This document shows positions 50,337 to 58,341 of a stretch of DNA of 64,000 nt, piece after piece. How positions within the stretch are numbered: position 1 is the stretch's first letter; each line of letters begins with the position of its first letter. Both the position numbers and the translations under genes were made by a program. This DNA comes from Bacteroidales bacterium H4 (lineage in GTDB: Bacteria > Bacteroidota > Bacteroidia > Bacteroidales > Muribaculaceae), in contig DAAP01000028.1 of the NCBI GenBank assembly GCA_001701165.1, positions 42,019 to 106,018 of the forward strand. The letters are read 5' to 3'. The notes under the pieces were generated by a model. That model did not search any database and was not told the DNA's origin. It saw only the letters and a list, made by a program, of their open reading frames with translations.

Positions 50337-52193
50337 TTATTTTTCTTTTGAAAGGTTGAGACGTACGCCATCAATGACTTCGCTGACAAGGAAGGGCTGA
50401 CCTTGTATCTTGTTGATGCGCTCGATGCGTACATCGGGGAACTTGGCTTGCAGGTAGTCTGCGAACATTCCTGTATTGAGCTCGGCCACAATCACGCGAC
50501 GGTAGCGGCGCAACACCTCGGCTGTATTGGCGGGCAGCGGGTTGATGTAGCGGAAGTGCGCCAAGTCCACGGGAGTACCTTGTTTGGTAAGTTCCTCGGC
50601 AGCTGTGCGCAGGTGTCCGTAAGTGCCGCCCCAGCCTACAAGCAGGGTCTCGGCCTTGCCGTCGCCGTAAACCTTGACTTCGGGGATATCCTTAGCGATA
50701 TTGGCGATTTTCTGACGACGCAGCATCACCATTTTCTCGTGGTTGACCGGGTCGGTGGAAATTGCGGAAGTATTGGCGTCTTTTTCGAGACCACCCAAAC
50801 GATGCTGCAAACCTTCGGTACCCGGGATGGCCCAGTAGCGCACCAAGGTCTCGGGGTTGCGCAGGTAAGGACGCCACGAGCTGTTGCGCAGGTGCTCGGG
50901 CACGAAGTTGGGACGTATTTCGGGATACTCACCGGCTTCGGGAATGCGCCACGCGCTCGAGCCGTTGGCGATGAATGCATCCGTGAGCAGGATGACCGGA
51001 GTCATGTGCTCGATGGCGATACGACATGCTTCGAAAGCCATGGTGAAGCAGTCCGTAGGCGAAGCGGCAGAGAGTACCACTATGGGCGACTCACCGTTAC
51101 GGCCATACAAGGCCTGCATCAGGTCGGTTTGTTCAGTCTTGGTAGGAAGGCCGGTAGAAGGTCCGCCGCGTTGCACGTCAATAACCACCAAAGGCAATTC
51201 GGCGATGACGGCAAGACCTATGCCCTCACTCTTGAGCGCCAGGCCGGGGCCGGAAGTGGAAGTCACTGCCAGATTGCCGGCAAACGATGCGCCTATGGCC
51301 GAGCATACGCCGGCAATCTCGTCTTCCATTTGGCAGGCCTTGACACCGAGATCTTTACGCTTGGCAAGTTCATGCAGGATGTCAGTAGCCGGAGTGATGG
51401 GATACGAGCCGAGGAACAACGGGCGTCCGGACTTCTCGGAAGCCATAATCAGCCCCCAAGCGGTCGCAGTATTGCCATTTATGTCAGTGTACACGCCCGG
51501 ACGCGGATCTTCGGTCTCGATACGGTATGTCGACATCGAGGCATGTGTATTGTGTCCAAAGTCATAGCCGGCCTGTACCACGGCGCAGTTGGCCTTGGCT
51601 ATAGCCGGTTTCTTGGCAAATTTCTTGGAAATATAGTGGCAGGCAGCCTCTATGGGGCGGTCGAAGAGCCAGCATACGACGCCTAAGGCGAAGATATTAC
51701 GGCACTTGAGTATGGACTTGTTGTCCATGTCGCTGTCGGCCAAGGCCGCACGCGTCATTGTGGTTACGGGCACTTCGAGCACCTGTGCCGGGTCTATACC
51801 CAACTCGGTATACGGGTCATTGGTGGCGAACAGCGCTTTACGCAAATCCGCCTCGCCGAAACTGTCGCTGTCAACGATAATGATGCCGCCGCTCTTGAGG
51901 AAGCGCACATTCTGTTTCAACGCTGCCGGGTTCATAGCCAGCAGCACATCGCACCGGTCACCGGGGGTGTGGACTCCGCGGCCTACCGACACTTGGAAGC
52001 CGGAGACGCCGCTAAGCGAGCCTTGCGGCGCACGTACCTCTGCCGGATAGTCAGGGAAGGTGGACACCTCGTTGCCGACGCCGGCGGATACATTGGTAAA
52101 GATGTTGCCGGCAAGCTGCATGCCGTCGCCACTGTCGCCGGAAAAACGCACGACGACCTTGTCGAGGACTTTGACGTTGGTTTTGTCTAACAT
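50337..52193 (-). CDS. korA: 2-oxoglutarate (2-oxoacid):ferredoxin oxidoreductase, alpha subunit (gamma-alpha fusion)
   Basis: 618 residues. The first 190 are the gamma domain (VVRFSGDSGDGMQLAGNIF, FPDYPAEVRAPQGSLSGV). The rest is the alpha domain with MEDEIAGVCSAIGASFAG, TSTSGPGLALKSEGIGLA, VDVQRGGPSTGLPTKTEQTD and the C-terminal transketolase-type fold ending YLQAKFPDVRIERINKIQGQ. This fused subunit pairs with KorB. A promoter lies about 210 bases upstream. A ferredoxin such as the one at 3.9 kb is the expected electron acceptor. Confidence 0.95.
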   Translation of the reverse strand: MLDKTNVKVLDKVVVRFSGDSGDGMQLAGNIFTNVSAGVGNEVSTFPDYPAEVRAPQGSLSGVSGFQVSVGRGVHTPGDRCDVLLAMNPAALKQNVRFLKSGGIIIVDSDSFGEADLRKALFATNDPYTELGIDPAQVLEVPVTTMTRAALADSDMDNKSILKCRNIFALGVVCWLFDRPIEAACHYISKKFAKKPAIAKANCAVVQAGYDFGHNTHASMSTYRIETEDPRPGVYTDINGNTATAWGLIMASEKSGRPLFLGSYPITPATDILHELAKRKDLGVKACQMEDEIAGVCSAIGASFAGNLAVTSTSGPGLALKSEGIGLAVIAELPLVVIDVQRGGPSTGLPTKTEQTDLMQALYGRNGESPIVVLSAASPTDCFTMAFEACRIAIEHMTPVILLTDAFIANGSSAWRIPEAGEYPEIRPNFVPEHLRNSSWRPYLRNPETLVRYWAIPGTEGLQHRLGGLEKDANTSAISTDPVNHEKMVMLRRQKIANIAKDIPEVKVYGDGKAETLLVGWGGTYGHLRTAAEELTKQGTPVDLAHFRYINPLPANTAEVLRRYRRVIVAELNTGMFADYLQAKFPDVRIERINKIQGQPFLVSEVIDGVRLNLSKEK

Positions 52194-52399
52194 GGGGTTG
52201 TAATACTTACTCTTTTGACTATATGATTGTTATAGTGTCAAAATATGTGGAAATGAGGTTGTATGGTTGGATTATCGTCTGTTTGTGTCGCCAATACAAG
52301 CATTTTGCAAGCAAAAGTCCACTCCCGAACAGGCTCCCAAAGTGCTTTGCCGACGTTTTGCCATCCGAAGGCGCGTTCAAACACCCTCGTTAGACGCCA

Positions 52400-52430
52400 C
52401 AAAGATACAAACTTTTCTCGGCAAAACCAA
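52400..52430 (-). promoter_or_regulatory. Promoter of korAB
   Basis: On the minus strand TTG, 20 bases, then TATCTTTG and TG. The transcript would have a leader of about 200 bases with no recognised element. The gap continues to 52563 without a gene. Confidence 0.65.
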
Positions 52431-52624
52431 CATCCATGTTTTTTAGCATAATTCACTTCCGAGTGTTTATTCGTCCATTGCCCATAGGTCAATTCCACCG
52501 TTTATTTTGCATTTTGGGCATATAGACCAAGCCGTACTCTGCAACACAAGCCGGCCATGCACATTATAGTCGTAACTCACCACCATAGAACGCTGCCGCC
52601 AATTCCTTGATGCCGAGTGGGGTG

Positions 52625-52897
52625 TCAGACTCCGCCGCGAAGCACGTGGCCATCGCCGATGTACGCGTGCAGGGACGTGCGGCGTGTGCGCCCGGGACGC
52701 ATCCCGGCGGAAACCAGTGCCACGGATGTCTCGTAGGACGTATACAGGTGGTTGCCCAGCGCGTCCCAGCCCAAAAGCTGCCGGTGGCCGCCCTCAATGT
52801 CGTACTGCATCGGATGGCCATCGGCATTCCAACGCGTGTGGCCGATGAGGGATACATTAGTATATTGTGTTTGCCTTTTCATAGATGCATCTACCAT
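52625..52897 (-). pseudogene. Short RHS-like repeat remnant
   Basis: The 90-residue frame (MVDASMKRQTQYTNVSLIGH) contains MQYDIEGGHRQLLGWDALGN and HLYTSYETSVALVSAG, which look like RHS/YD-type repeat units, then ends at AYIGDGHVLRGGV. Sequence in the adjacent frame continues with ESDTPLGIKELAAAFYGGEL, suggesting a frameshift. It sits at the 3' end of RHS locus B and probably is the eroded remains of another RHS gene. Confidence 0.5.
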
Positions 52898-52915
52898 ACT
52901 TTACTCATTTGATAT

Positions 52916-53593
52916 TTAGTCGTTACACGTACAGTTGCATACCGGGATACTTAATTCTATAACTCGATTTACATGCTCATTAAATTCTATCCACAGTTTC
53001 ACCAAATTCCATCGGTCTGCAAATATGTCAATATTTTTATATATGGCCAACTTTAATGTCAATGTCTGCGGATGAAAATACCCGAGGTACTTAAAGTCCA
53101 AGTAGGGCTGCCAGGTAAATATCTTATTCAGATCAAAATCTTCAAAATAATCGCAAGCCGATAGTATAGTCCGTGGAACTGAAAACGTTCGGGTCTCAAG
53201 TGGTGGAATAGCGGTAAAACTATACCAAAGACTTCCGGAATTAACAACAGCATTATCACCGAGTCTAATGAGATCGCTAAGACCTGCTGACAGATAGGGC
53301 TTTATCGGCAAAAACGATATGGCAAATCTATCTGTGTTATAGTTATATCGGCGTAGGTATTTGGCATCTGCCAAACAATACCCATAGTATTTTTTTAAAT
53401 ACGTATCAAATACATAAACAGTGTCATTTGAATTATTTGACACCTCAACATACAATGAGTCATTGGCATAAAGCACTTTTCCGGAGACTCCACCATTTGT
53501 AGTTTTTGCCACACCTACTATAGTGCAGAAAAACGCAACTGCGACAAAAATCAATGCTCTGCAGTTTATAAATTCGCTATCTTTTTCTCTCAT
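52916..53593 (-). CDS. Exported protein of unknown function, RHS locus B
   Basis: 225 residues. After MREKDSEFINCR comes a hydrophobic segment (ALIFVAVAFFCTIVGVA), an uncleaved anchor or signal peptide. The mature part is strand-rich with VLYANDSLYVEVSNNSNDTVYVFD, which has the look of an immunoglobulin-like or adhesin-type beta domain, and a C-terminus with three cysteines (VCNCTCND). AT-rich. Last intact gene of the locus; function unknown, perhaps protection against or presentation of the neighbouring RHS tips. Confidence 0.62.
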   Translation of the reverse strand: MREKDSEFINCRALIFVAVAFFCTIVGVAKTTNGGVSGKVLYANDSLYVEVSNNSNDTVYVFDTYLKKYYGYCLADAKYLRRYNYNTDRFAISFLPIKPYLSAGLSDLIRLGDNAVVNSGSLWYSFTAIPPLETRTFSVPRTILSACDYFEDFDLNKIFTWQPYLDFKYLGYFHPQTLTLKLAIYKNIDIFADRWNLVKLWIEFNEHVNRVIELSIPVCNCTCND

Positions 53594-53642
53594 AGTGTTT
53601 TATATCATATCTTCGTTTTGGGTAATCCTAATATTTTGACGT

Positions 53643-54446
53643 TTATCGATTTTTAAGGTATTCCTGCTTGCGAAGATACCAGCGCTCGTATTCTATCGGA
53701 TAAAACTTCACGGCTTTTTTATAATCCTTGTAGAGCGAATCCGTGTCAATACCATATCGATTTATCAGATGAGGGAAACGTAGCATCTGAAATGGGCTGT
53801 TAAATAACTTGTACGGGCCTGTATATACATACGGAATAAAGTCGTCTATATAACCGTATGGTATGCTGACATGCCTGCCCAAATCAGTAATAACATTCAA
53901 AGGCCCATGTGTGTAATCTACCGGTTTGATGAATATGCCTATAGAATCTTCTCCTATAATGCAGCATAATCTGTCGCGCCATTGTGTGGCATGCCCTTTT
54001 TCATACTCTCTGGGAACAATTCTACCGAATTCTTTTCCCGAATACATATTTGTGTCCGATAAAAAATCGCTGGAACACAACTCTGAGTCTGTAAGTGGCC
54101 GTTGATTATTATCAACAAAATATTCATAATTGTCTTCGGGCAATATCAATGTATCTCCACTCATTGCCCAAATGTTTTCATAAACATAGTTTGTATCCTC
54201 AAACAACGAGCGTTTACATATGTACGAGCTATCCGTTCTAAGAACTAAAAGCCCCACTTTTGTAACACATCCGATTCCGTTAAAAACGTACGAATATAAA
54301 TTAAAGGCCGCATAACCAGCCGAACGTATAATTGAATCCAATTTCGCCTTTCCGGACATCGGCATTGTCTTAATATTTGATGCGCCGAATATAGACAACA
54401 TTGGCAATAAAAATGCAAGTAACAGTATTTTATGCGTTTTTCTCAT
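53643..54446 (-). CDS. Exported protein of unknown function, RHS locus B
   Basis: 267 residues with a signal peptide (about 1-22, ending IFGAS). The mature part includes KLDSIIRSAGYAAFNLYSYV, FNGIGCVTKVGLLVLRTDSS and a Tyr-rich C-terminus (YERWYLRKQEYLKNR). AT-rich, no recognised family. It follows the RHS gene with the HEFKH tip by 12 bases, the position expected of an immunity or inhibitor gene in polymorphic toxin loci; this is inference from order alone. Confidence 0.62.
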   Translation of the reverse strand: MRKTHKILLLAFLLPMLSIFGASNIKTMPMSGKAKLDSIIRSAGYAAFNLYSYVFNGIGCVTKVGLLVLRTDSSYICKRSLFEDTNYVYENIWAMSGDTLILPEDNYEYFVDNNQRPLTDSELCSSDFLSDTNMYSGKEFGRIVPREYEKGHATQWRDRLCCIIGEDSIGIFIKPVDYTHGPLNVITDLGRHVSIPYGYIDDFIPYVYTGPYKLFNSPFQMLRFPHLINRYGIDTDSLYKDYKKAVKFYPIEYERWYLRKQEYLKNR

Positions 54447-54458
54447 ATATCTAATAAG

Positions 54459-55757
54459 TTATGGTCTAAAAATCTTTCCGTTGCGAGTTTTAATGACCCT
54501 ATTGAATGCTTTAGCTTTTTCAATAATATCGGGATAATCAGAGGGCGTAATATCTCCTATACCGCTTTGTGTCAGTCTCATCTTTTTATATTGCGGATTG
54601 CCAAGTATTTCCTGATTGCTGGTATGCCGCCCCGAAAACAATTCTTCTCGGTCATAGGCAGCACGTTCGTCTGTTATGTCGTAATATATCACACCTTTCG
54701 ATTTCATCAGTATTCCGCCACGACTTACCGCTAAATCCAAATCTCCAATAAGGAATTGGTAGCCATGTTTAAATTCATGTGCGGTATCACCCAAACGCAA
54801 GTTCTTTATCTTATTCGACTCATTCTCTTGGAACATGTAAGATGGATATGCGAATGTAACGGCATTATTATCCATATTATAATATGTATATGGCGCGCTA
54901 TTCACTCCTTTAGACTCGCATTTTTCCTCGCCAAAGACTTCGACATCAAATGTCTGTTCGCTCACAAGCATTGAACCTATTTCCCGGATTACTTGTGCGA
55001 ATTTTTCTTTGTCCTCTTTCGAAATATCGCTGTTTTGCATTCTTGAGAATGCCTCTGCCACCAATTCCTTAGCATAAGGAATTGCATTGTCTGTAAAAAT
55101 TAGCCCGGTAGGGTCTACATAGCGTACCGGATTTCCACCGCAAAACAGGTACGGCGATTCCCACGGACGGAGTTCGCATAACTTGTCCATGCTATTGAAC
55201 CGTGTTTCAGAGGGAACGAACATGCGTGCGCCGTAGACGTACTCGCGCAGGCCATCGCGGCGGACATATTCCTTGCCGCCGTAGAGGTAGGGGTTGGAGA
55301 TTGTGGATGCGGTGACAGAATTGCTCGAGGCGGAAGCCGTGGCAGACATCGGCAGGTCGGGGCCTGCAATGCCGATGCCGGCAGAGGCGGAGGGGTCGCG
55401 GTGGGGCTCGCCGTAGTGGTAGTAGGTAACGGACTGGACGAGGGCGCCATCCGAGCGGATGACGGCGATGTTGCTGCCGAGGTAGTCGGCGACGTAGTAG
55501 TGGGGGACGAGGTTGGCGTCGAAGTAGCCGCCACGGTCGTATTCGTCAGCTGACGCCGTTAGCGAGGACGTGCGGCATACCGATGCAAATTCCTCGAGTT
55601 CGCTATACGTTATGCCGCAGCGGTACTTCGCCACCTGCCGCCCGCCGAACATCGGCGATATGCGGCTAAGCCCATTGGCGACATCGGAACGCCGCATACT
55701 GGCGGCATTCAAAGGCATCTGCTTCGCTGTTTGCGAGATTATCATATTTGACGGCAT
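54459..55757 (-). CDS. Mini-RHS protein with HExxH (gluzincin-like) tip
   Basis: 432 residues, no signal peptide. The N-terminal 95 residues are remains of an RHS barrel end (HYYVADYLGSNIAVIRSDGA, VQSVTYYHYGEPHRDP). The core follows (NPYLYGGKEYVRRDGLREYV, MFVPSETRFNSMDKL, SPYLFCGGNPVRYVDPTGL, ending at residue 219). The unique tip (220-432) carries LGDTAHEFKHGYQF (residues 327-331, HExxH) and DITDERAAYDREELF, a downstream acidic helix that could give the third zinc ligand. This is a likely zinc metallopeptidase or a fold derived from one. The core is GC-rich and the tip AT-rich. How it is exported without a signal peptide is unclear; it may be an orphan tip kept for recombination. Confidence 0.75.
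   Translation of the reverse strand: MPSNMIISQTAKQMPLNAASMRRSDVANGLSRISPMFGGRQVAKYRCGITYSELEEFASVCRTSSLTASADEYDRGGYFDANLVPHYYVADYLGSNIAVIRSDGALVQSVTYYHYGEPHRDPSASAGIGIAGPDLPMSATASASSNSVTASTISNPYLYGGKEYVRRDGLREYVYGARMFVPSETRFNSMDKLCELRPWESPYLFCGGNPVRYVDPTGLIFTDNAIPYAKELVAEAFSRMQNSDISKEDKEKFAQVIREIGSMLVSEQTFDVEVFGEEKCESKGVNSAPYTYYNMDNNAVTFAYPSYMFQENESNKIKNLRLGDTAHEFKHGYQFLIGDLDLAVSRGGILMKSKGVIYYDITDERAAYDREELFSGRHTSNQEILGNPQYKKMRLTQSGIGDITPSDYPDIIEKAKAFNRVIKTRNGKIFRP
55184..55291 (-). repeat. 108-bp RHS core repeat, copy in second mini-RHS gene
   Basis: Direct repeat of 57219-57326, differing at three positions. It encodes the stretch from TYLYGGKEYV-equivalent residues to FNSMDKL, immediately before the variable tip. 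Confidence 0.9.
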
Positions 55758-55766
55758 TATGCGGAG

Positions 55767-56525
55767 CTATTTGTCCGCGTAAGGGAAGAGTACTTTGTAG
55801 AACACTTCCTCGTTTTCGAATTTATATGGTTTGATATATTCTCTTTTGGGTAGTTGTTCCGGCGTAAGTGGCCTTGATGGATCCGTGGAAATGTAATCAA
55901 TATGAGGCGCAATGACTCCCGTATATCGATTTATCAATTTCGCTTTCATCATACATAACACTGCCTTATCCGTTGGTTGGTCAAATGGTATGACATAGAA
56001 ATTCTTGTATGGGTTCTTTAGCTCTTTCTTATTTATATATTGTATGGGAGTATACAATGTCCACTCTTTTGACTCTAAGACATCGAAAAAGCCCCAATTA
56101 CCAAAGTCAATAATTGTATCTCCGACTGATCCTATGGGCGCTATTGGAGAATCCGGAACGGAACACATATAATCAAGATATATATATCCCTGTGTAGCAA
56201 TGGACAGATAACAATAAGGCGATTTCATCAAATCCTTTTCAGATATATTATATGGTATATTTGCCTTGTCAATATCAACCACTATAAATGGATGGAGTGT
56301 TTTCTTTCCCAGCAAGAATGTCATATTTGCTCGATACACTGTATCAAGGATATACATGTTAATCCCTCCGTCTTCATTAAAAAGTCCGGCTGTGACTCCG
56401 AATGGATAGTTCTGTGGAGTAGGATTGTCTCTCACCCATACTTTCTGCGTGAAACATGCAATAATACTTGAGAACATAATCACGAACAAAAGCACCCTTT
56501 CATTAATGTCTTTTTTCAACTTCAT
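55767..56525 (-). CDS. Exported or lipid-anchored protein of unknown function, RHS locus B
   Basis: 252 residues. MKLKKDINERVLLFVIMFSS leads to IIACF, a possible lipobox, so it may be a lipoprotein. The mature part is aromatic and strand-rich (WVRDNPTPQNYPFGVTAGLF, YCYLSIATQGYIYLDYMCSV) and ends VFYKVLFPYADK. AT-rich; no family recognised. The start overlaps the metzincin mini-RHS gene by 23 bases, so translation is coupled, which favours a functional pair such as effector and inhibitor. Confidence 0.65.
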   Translation of the reverse strand: MKLKKDINERVLLFVIMFSSIIACFTQKVWVRDNPTPQNYPFGVTAGLFNEDGGINMYILDTVYRANMTFLLGKKTLHPFIVVDIDKANIPYNISEKDLMKSPYCYLSIATQGYIYLDYMCSVPDSPIAPIGSVGDTIIDFGNWGFFDVLESKEWTLYTPIQYINKKELKNPYKNFYVIPFDQPTDKAVLCMMKAKLINRYTGVIAPHIDYISTDPSRPLTPEQLPKREYIKPYKFENEEVFYKVLFPYADK

Positions 56526-57849
56526 ATTTCCATTCTTTTGCCTCTATTTCAGCTTTATTATCCAAATGGCCTTTCCCGGCTTCATTCCCTGTATCATCCT
56601 TAGCAACGACTCCGGTCATCGCATTCTTGAGCATCAATTTAATATCATCCTCAGATACAATTTTTGTTCGTTTGCCGTCATTTCCAAAAGGATACATAAT
56701 ACCTTTATCTGAATGCTGCAAACCCAACGAATGTCCTACTTCGTGCGCGCCTGTAAGTTCAACAGCATTTGTCTTTGAAATACTTATCGCCCTATTGCCA
56801 TATGCGCCTGCAGTAATATTTTCATTACTCCCACTATTGGGGTCACCACTAATCTTAGAAACAGTCATATACAAATTACCGACTTTATCTTCAAGCATTG
56901 CATTCCGAATTGAACCACTTTGATTGGCTACTTTACCCTCTGAAGTCGTAAGTGGTTCGACTTCGTGGTAAGCCAGCGCGAAGTTGACAGTGTAGCCGTC
57001 CATTGTGTATTTGCCGCTGAGGTCGTTCCAAAAACCGATGGCGGCGGTCACTGATTGGACATCTCTTTTGTACGCGTAGTAATCGGCAGAAATTGTGATT
57101 GTCTGCTCTTCGTGGTTCACTTTCACGTGGTAGTCATTGCCCGAATCATCTCCGTATCGTATCGGATTTCCGCCACAGAACAGGTAGGGGGACTGGTCGG
57201 GATGCTTTTCGCATAACCTGTCCATGCTATTGAACCGTGTTTCAGAGGGAACGAACATGCGTGCGCCGTAGACGTACTCGCGCAGGCCGTCGCGGCGGAC
57301 GTATTCCTTGCCGCCATAGAGGTAGGTATTTGTTGTGGGAGAGGATGTGGCGGTGAGGTTTTTGGGCGCTCGATGTGGAGTACCATAGGGGTAGTAGGTG
57401 GCGGATTGGACGAGGGTGCCGTCCGAGCGGATGACGTTTGAACGATAATACAGCGACAGCGGTATCGACACATCGCCGAAAGGCAGCAAGGCCGATGTAT
57501 AGCAAAGAGTGTCAACCCGGATATGCATTTCAGGTGTCTCCTCGCCAATCCATATCAAGTTGGAGCCATCAACAAGATAGCGCATACGCCGTCCGTCGAT
57601 AATCTCGGATATAATAGTATGAACACTATCTCCGTCGTGCACGGATGTTGCGACATATCGCGGAGCAAGATTTAACCCGGCCTTGTCCAAGGTCGACACA
57701 TCAGACAAATTCCACAATGAAGAACGTTCAGGTTCGGTCAACCCCACTCCACGGCATACAAACTGACTTGTGGCGACACTCGGTGATGCCCACCCATAAA
57801 ACATCGTGAGTGTCAGCATAATAGTGAACAAGTATCGCAAATATGACAT
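56503..57849 (-). CDS. Mini-RHS protein with metzincin-type metallopeptidase tip
   Basis: From MSYLRYLFTIMLTLTM the product has 448 residues with a signal peptide (about 1-26). An N-terminal region of about 110 residues ends in DVSIPLSLYY, typical of RHS N-termini, and then jumps into NVIRSDGTLVQSATYYPYGT, which in the sister gene follows DYLGSN. The whole barrel is thus missing. The RHS core runs to SPYLFCGGNPIRYGDDSG. The tip holds GAHEVGHSLGLQHSDKGIMY: HExxHxxGxxH (residues 369-379) and a Met-turn, the matrixin/metzincin zinc site. A zinc protease on the cell surface or delivered outwards is likely. The ATG at 57924 lies before the transcription start and was not used. Confidence 0.82.
   Translation of the reverse strand: MSYLRYLFTIMLTLTMFYGWASPSVATSQFVCRGVGLTEPERSSLWNLSDVSTLDKAGLNLAPRYVATSVHDGDSVHTIISEIIDGRRMRYLVDGSNLIWIGEETPEMHIRVDTLCYTSALLPFGDVSIPLSLYYRSNVIRSDGTLVQSATYYPYGTPHRAPKNLTATSSPTTNTYLYGGKEYVRRDGLREYVYGARMFVPSETRFNSMDRLCEKHPDQSPYLFCGGNPIRYGDDSGNDYHVKVNHEEQTITISADYYAYKRDVQSVTAAIGFWNDLSGKYTMDGYTVNFALAYHEVEPLTTSEGKVANQSGSIRNAMLEDKVGNLYMTVSKISGDPNSGSNENITAGAYGNRAISISKTNAVELTGAHEVGHSLGLQHSDKGIMYPFGNDGKRTKIVSEDDIKLMLKNAMTGVVAKDDTGNEAGKGHLDNKAEIEAKEWKYEVEKRH
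57219..57326 (-). repeat. 108-bp RHS core repeat, copy in first mini-RHS gene
   Basis: Second copy of the block at 55184-55291; only three base differences although the flanking tips are unrelated. Confidence 0.9.
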
Positions 57850-57926
57850 AGATTTGAAAGGTGGCGTTAAGGCATTATCAAAACAATCACAAGGTGCTGA
57901 TTGATGCGCTACTAATACATACATTG

Positions 57927-57957
57927 CAAATGTACCAACACTTTTTAATCACAGCAA
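57927..57957 (-). promoter_or_regulatory. Promoter of RHS locus B
   Basis: On the minus strand TTG, 20 bases, then TACATTTG and CA. With gaps or overlaps of under 50 bases between genes, it can drive the whole run down to 52.6 kb. Confidence 0.72.
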
Positions 57958-58291
57958 CCGCTTACCGTTAAAAATATTTAACAAAAAAGGGCGCAAGCAA
58001 TTAGTCGGTGCATATATTTCTATTGCTGTCCGATAAAACCGGACCCATAGGTCTATTATGAGACCTCCGCGACCTTTTCAATAATCCGGAAAAGGACGGG
58101 GGAAACATCATTTCCGAAGCTTCCGGCGCACCTCCGAAATCATCTATTTTGACGAAGGAGGCTTGGAGATGTAAAACTCTCGGCTTGCCCGCTGATTATC
58201 AGCAGCCGAGCCATGAGGTTTTGCTATATCCATCTTATCGAACAGCAATAACTTTTTCACTTACGGGCGATGTTCTTATAATAATTAGTCG
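57958..58291. other. Structured noncoding interval
   Basis: No gene is visible between two divergent promoters. Several hairpins stand in a row: GTCCG/CGGAC (58028-58044), AGGTCT/AGACCT (58049-58066), and CTCGGCT/AGCCGAG (about 58182-58212) with GCTGAT/ATCAGC inside. They lie outside both predicted transcripts, so a small RNA or protein-binding sites are possible. Confidence 0.4.
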
Positions 58292-58299
58292 TACCTTTG
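58292..58299 (+). promoter_or_regulatory. -7 box of the AspT/YidE-type transporter gene
   Basis: TACCTTTG followed by C, 42 bases before the ATG; the -33 box is not clear. It makes the earlier ATG at 58297 unusable. Confidence 0.5.
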
Positions 58300-58341
58300 C
58301 ATTCGTTTTTTGCACCAGCAACAATACTCAATATTTATTAT

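Noticed and set aside
50403..51686. 427-codon frame opposite korA
   Set aside because: Antisense shadow of korA; no family features or promoter.
52564..57849. Type VI secretion effector island
   Set aside because: No Hcp, VgrG, sheath or baseplate genes are present; RHS genes of this exported type do not require them.
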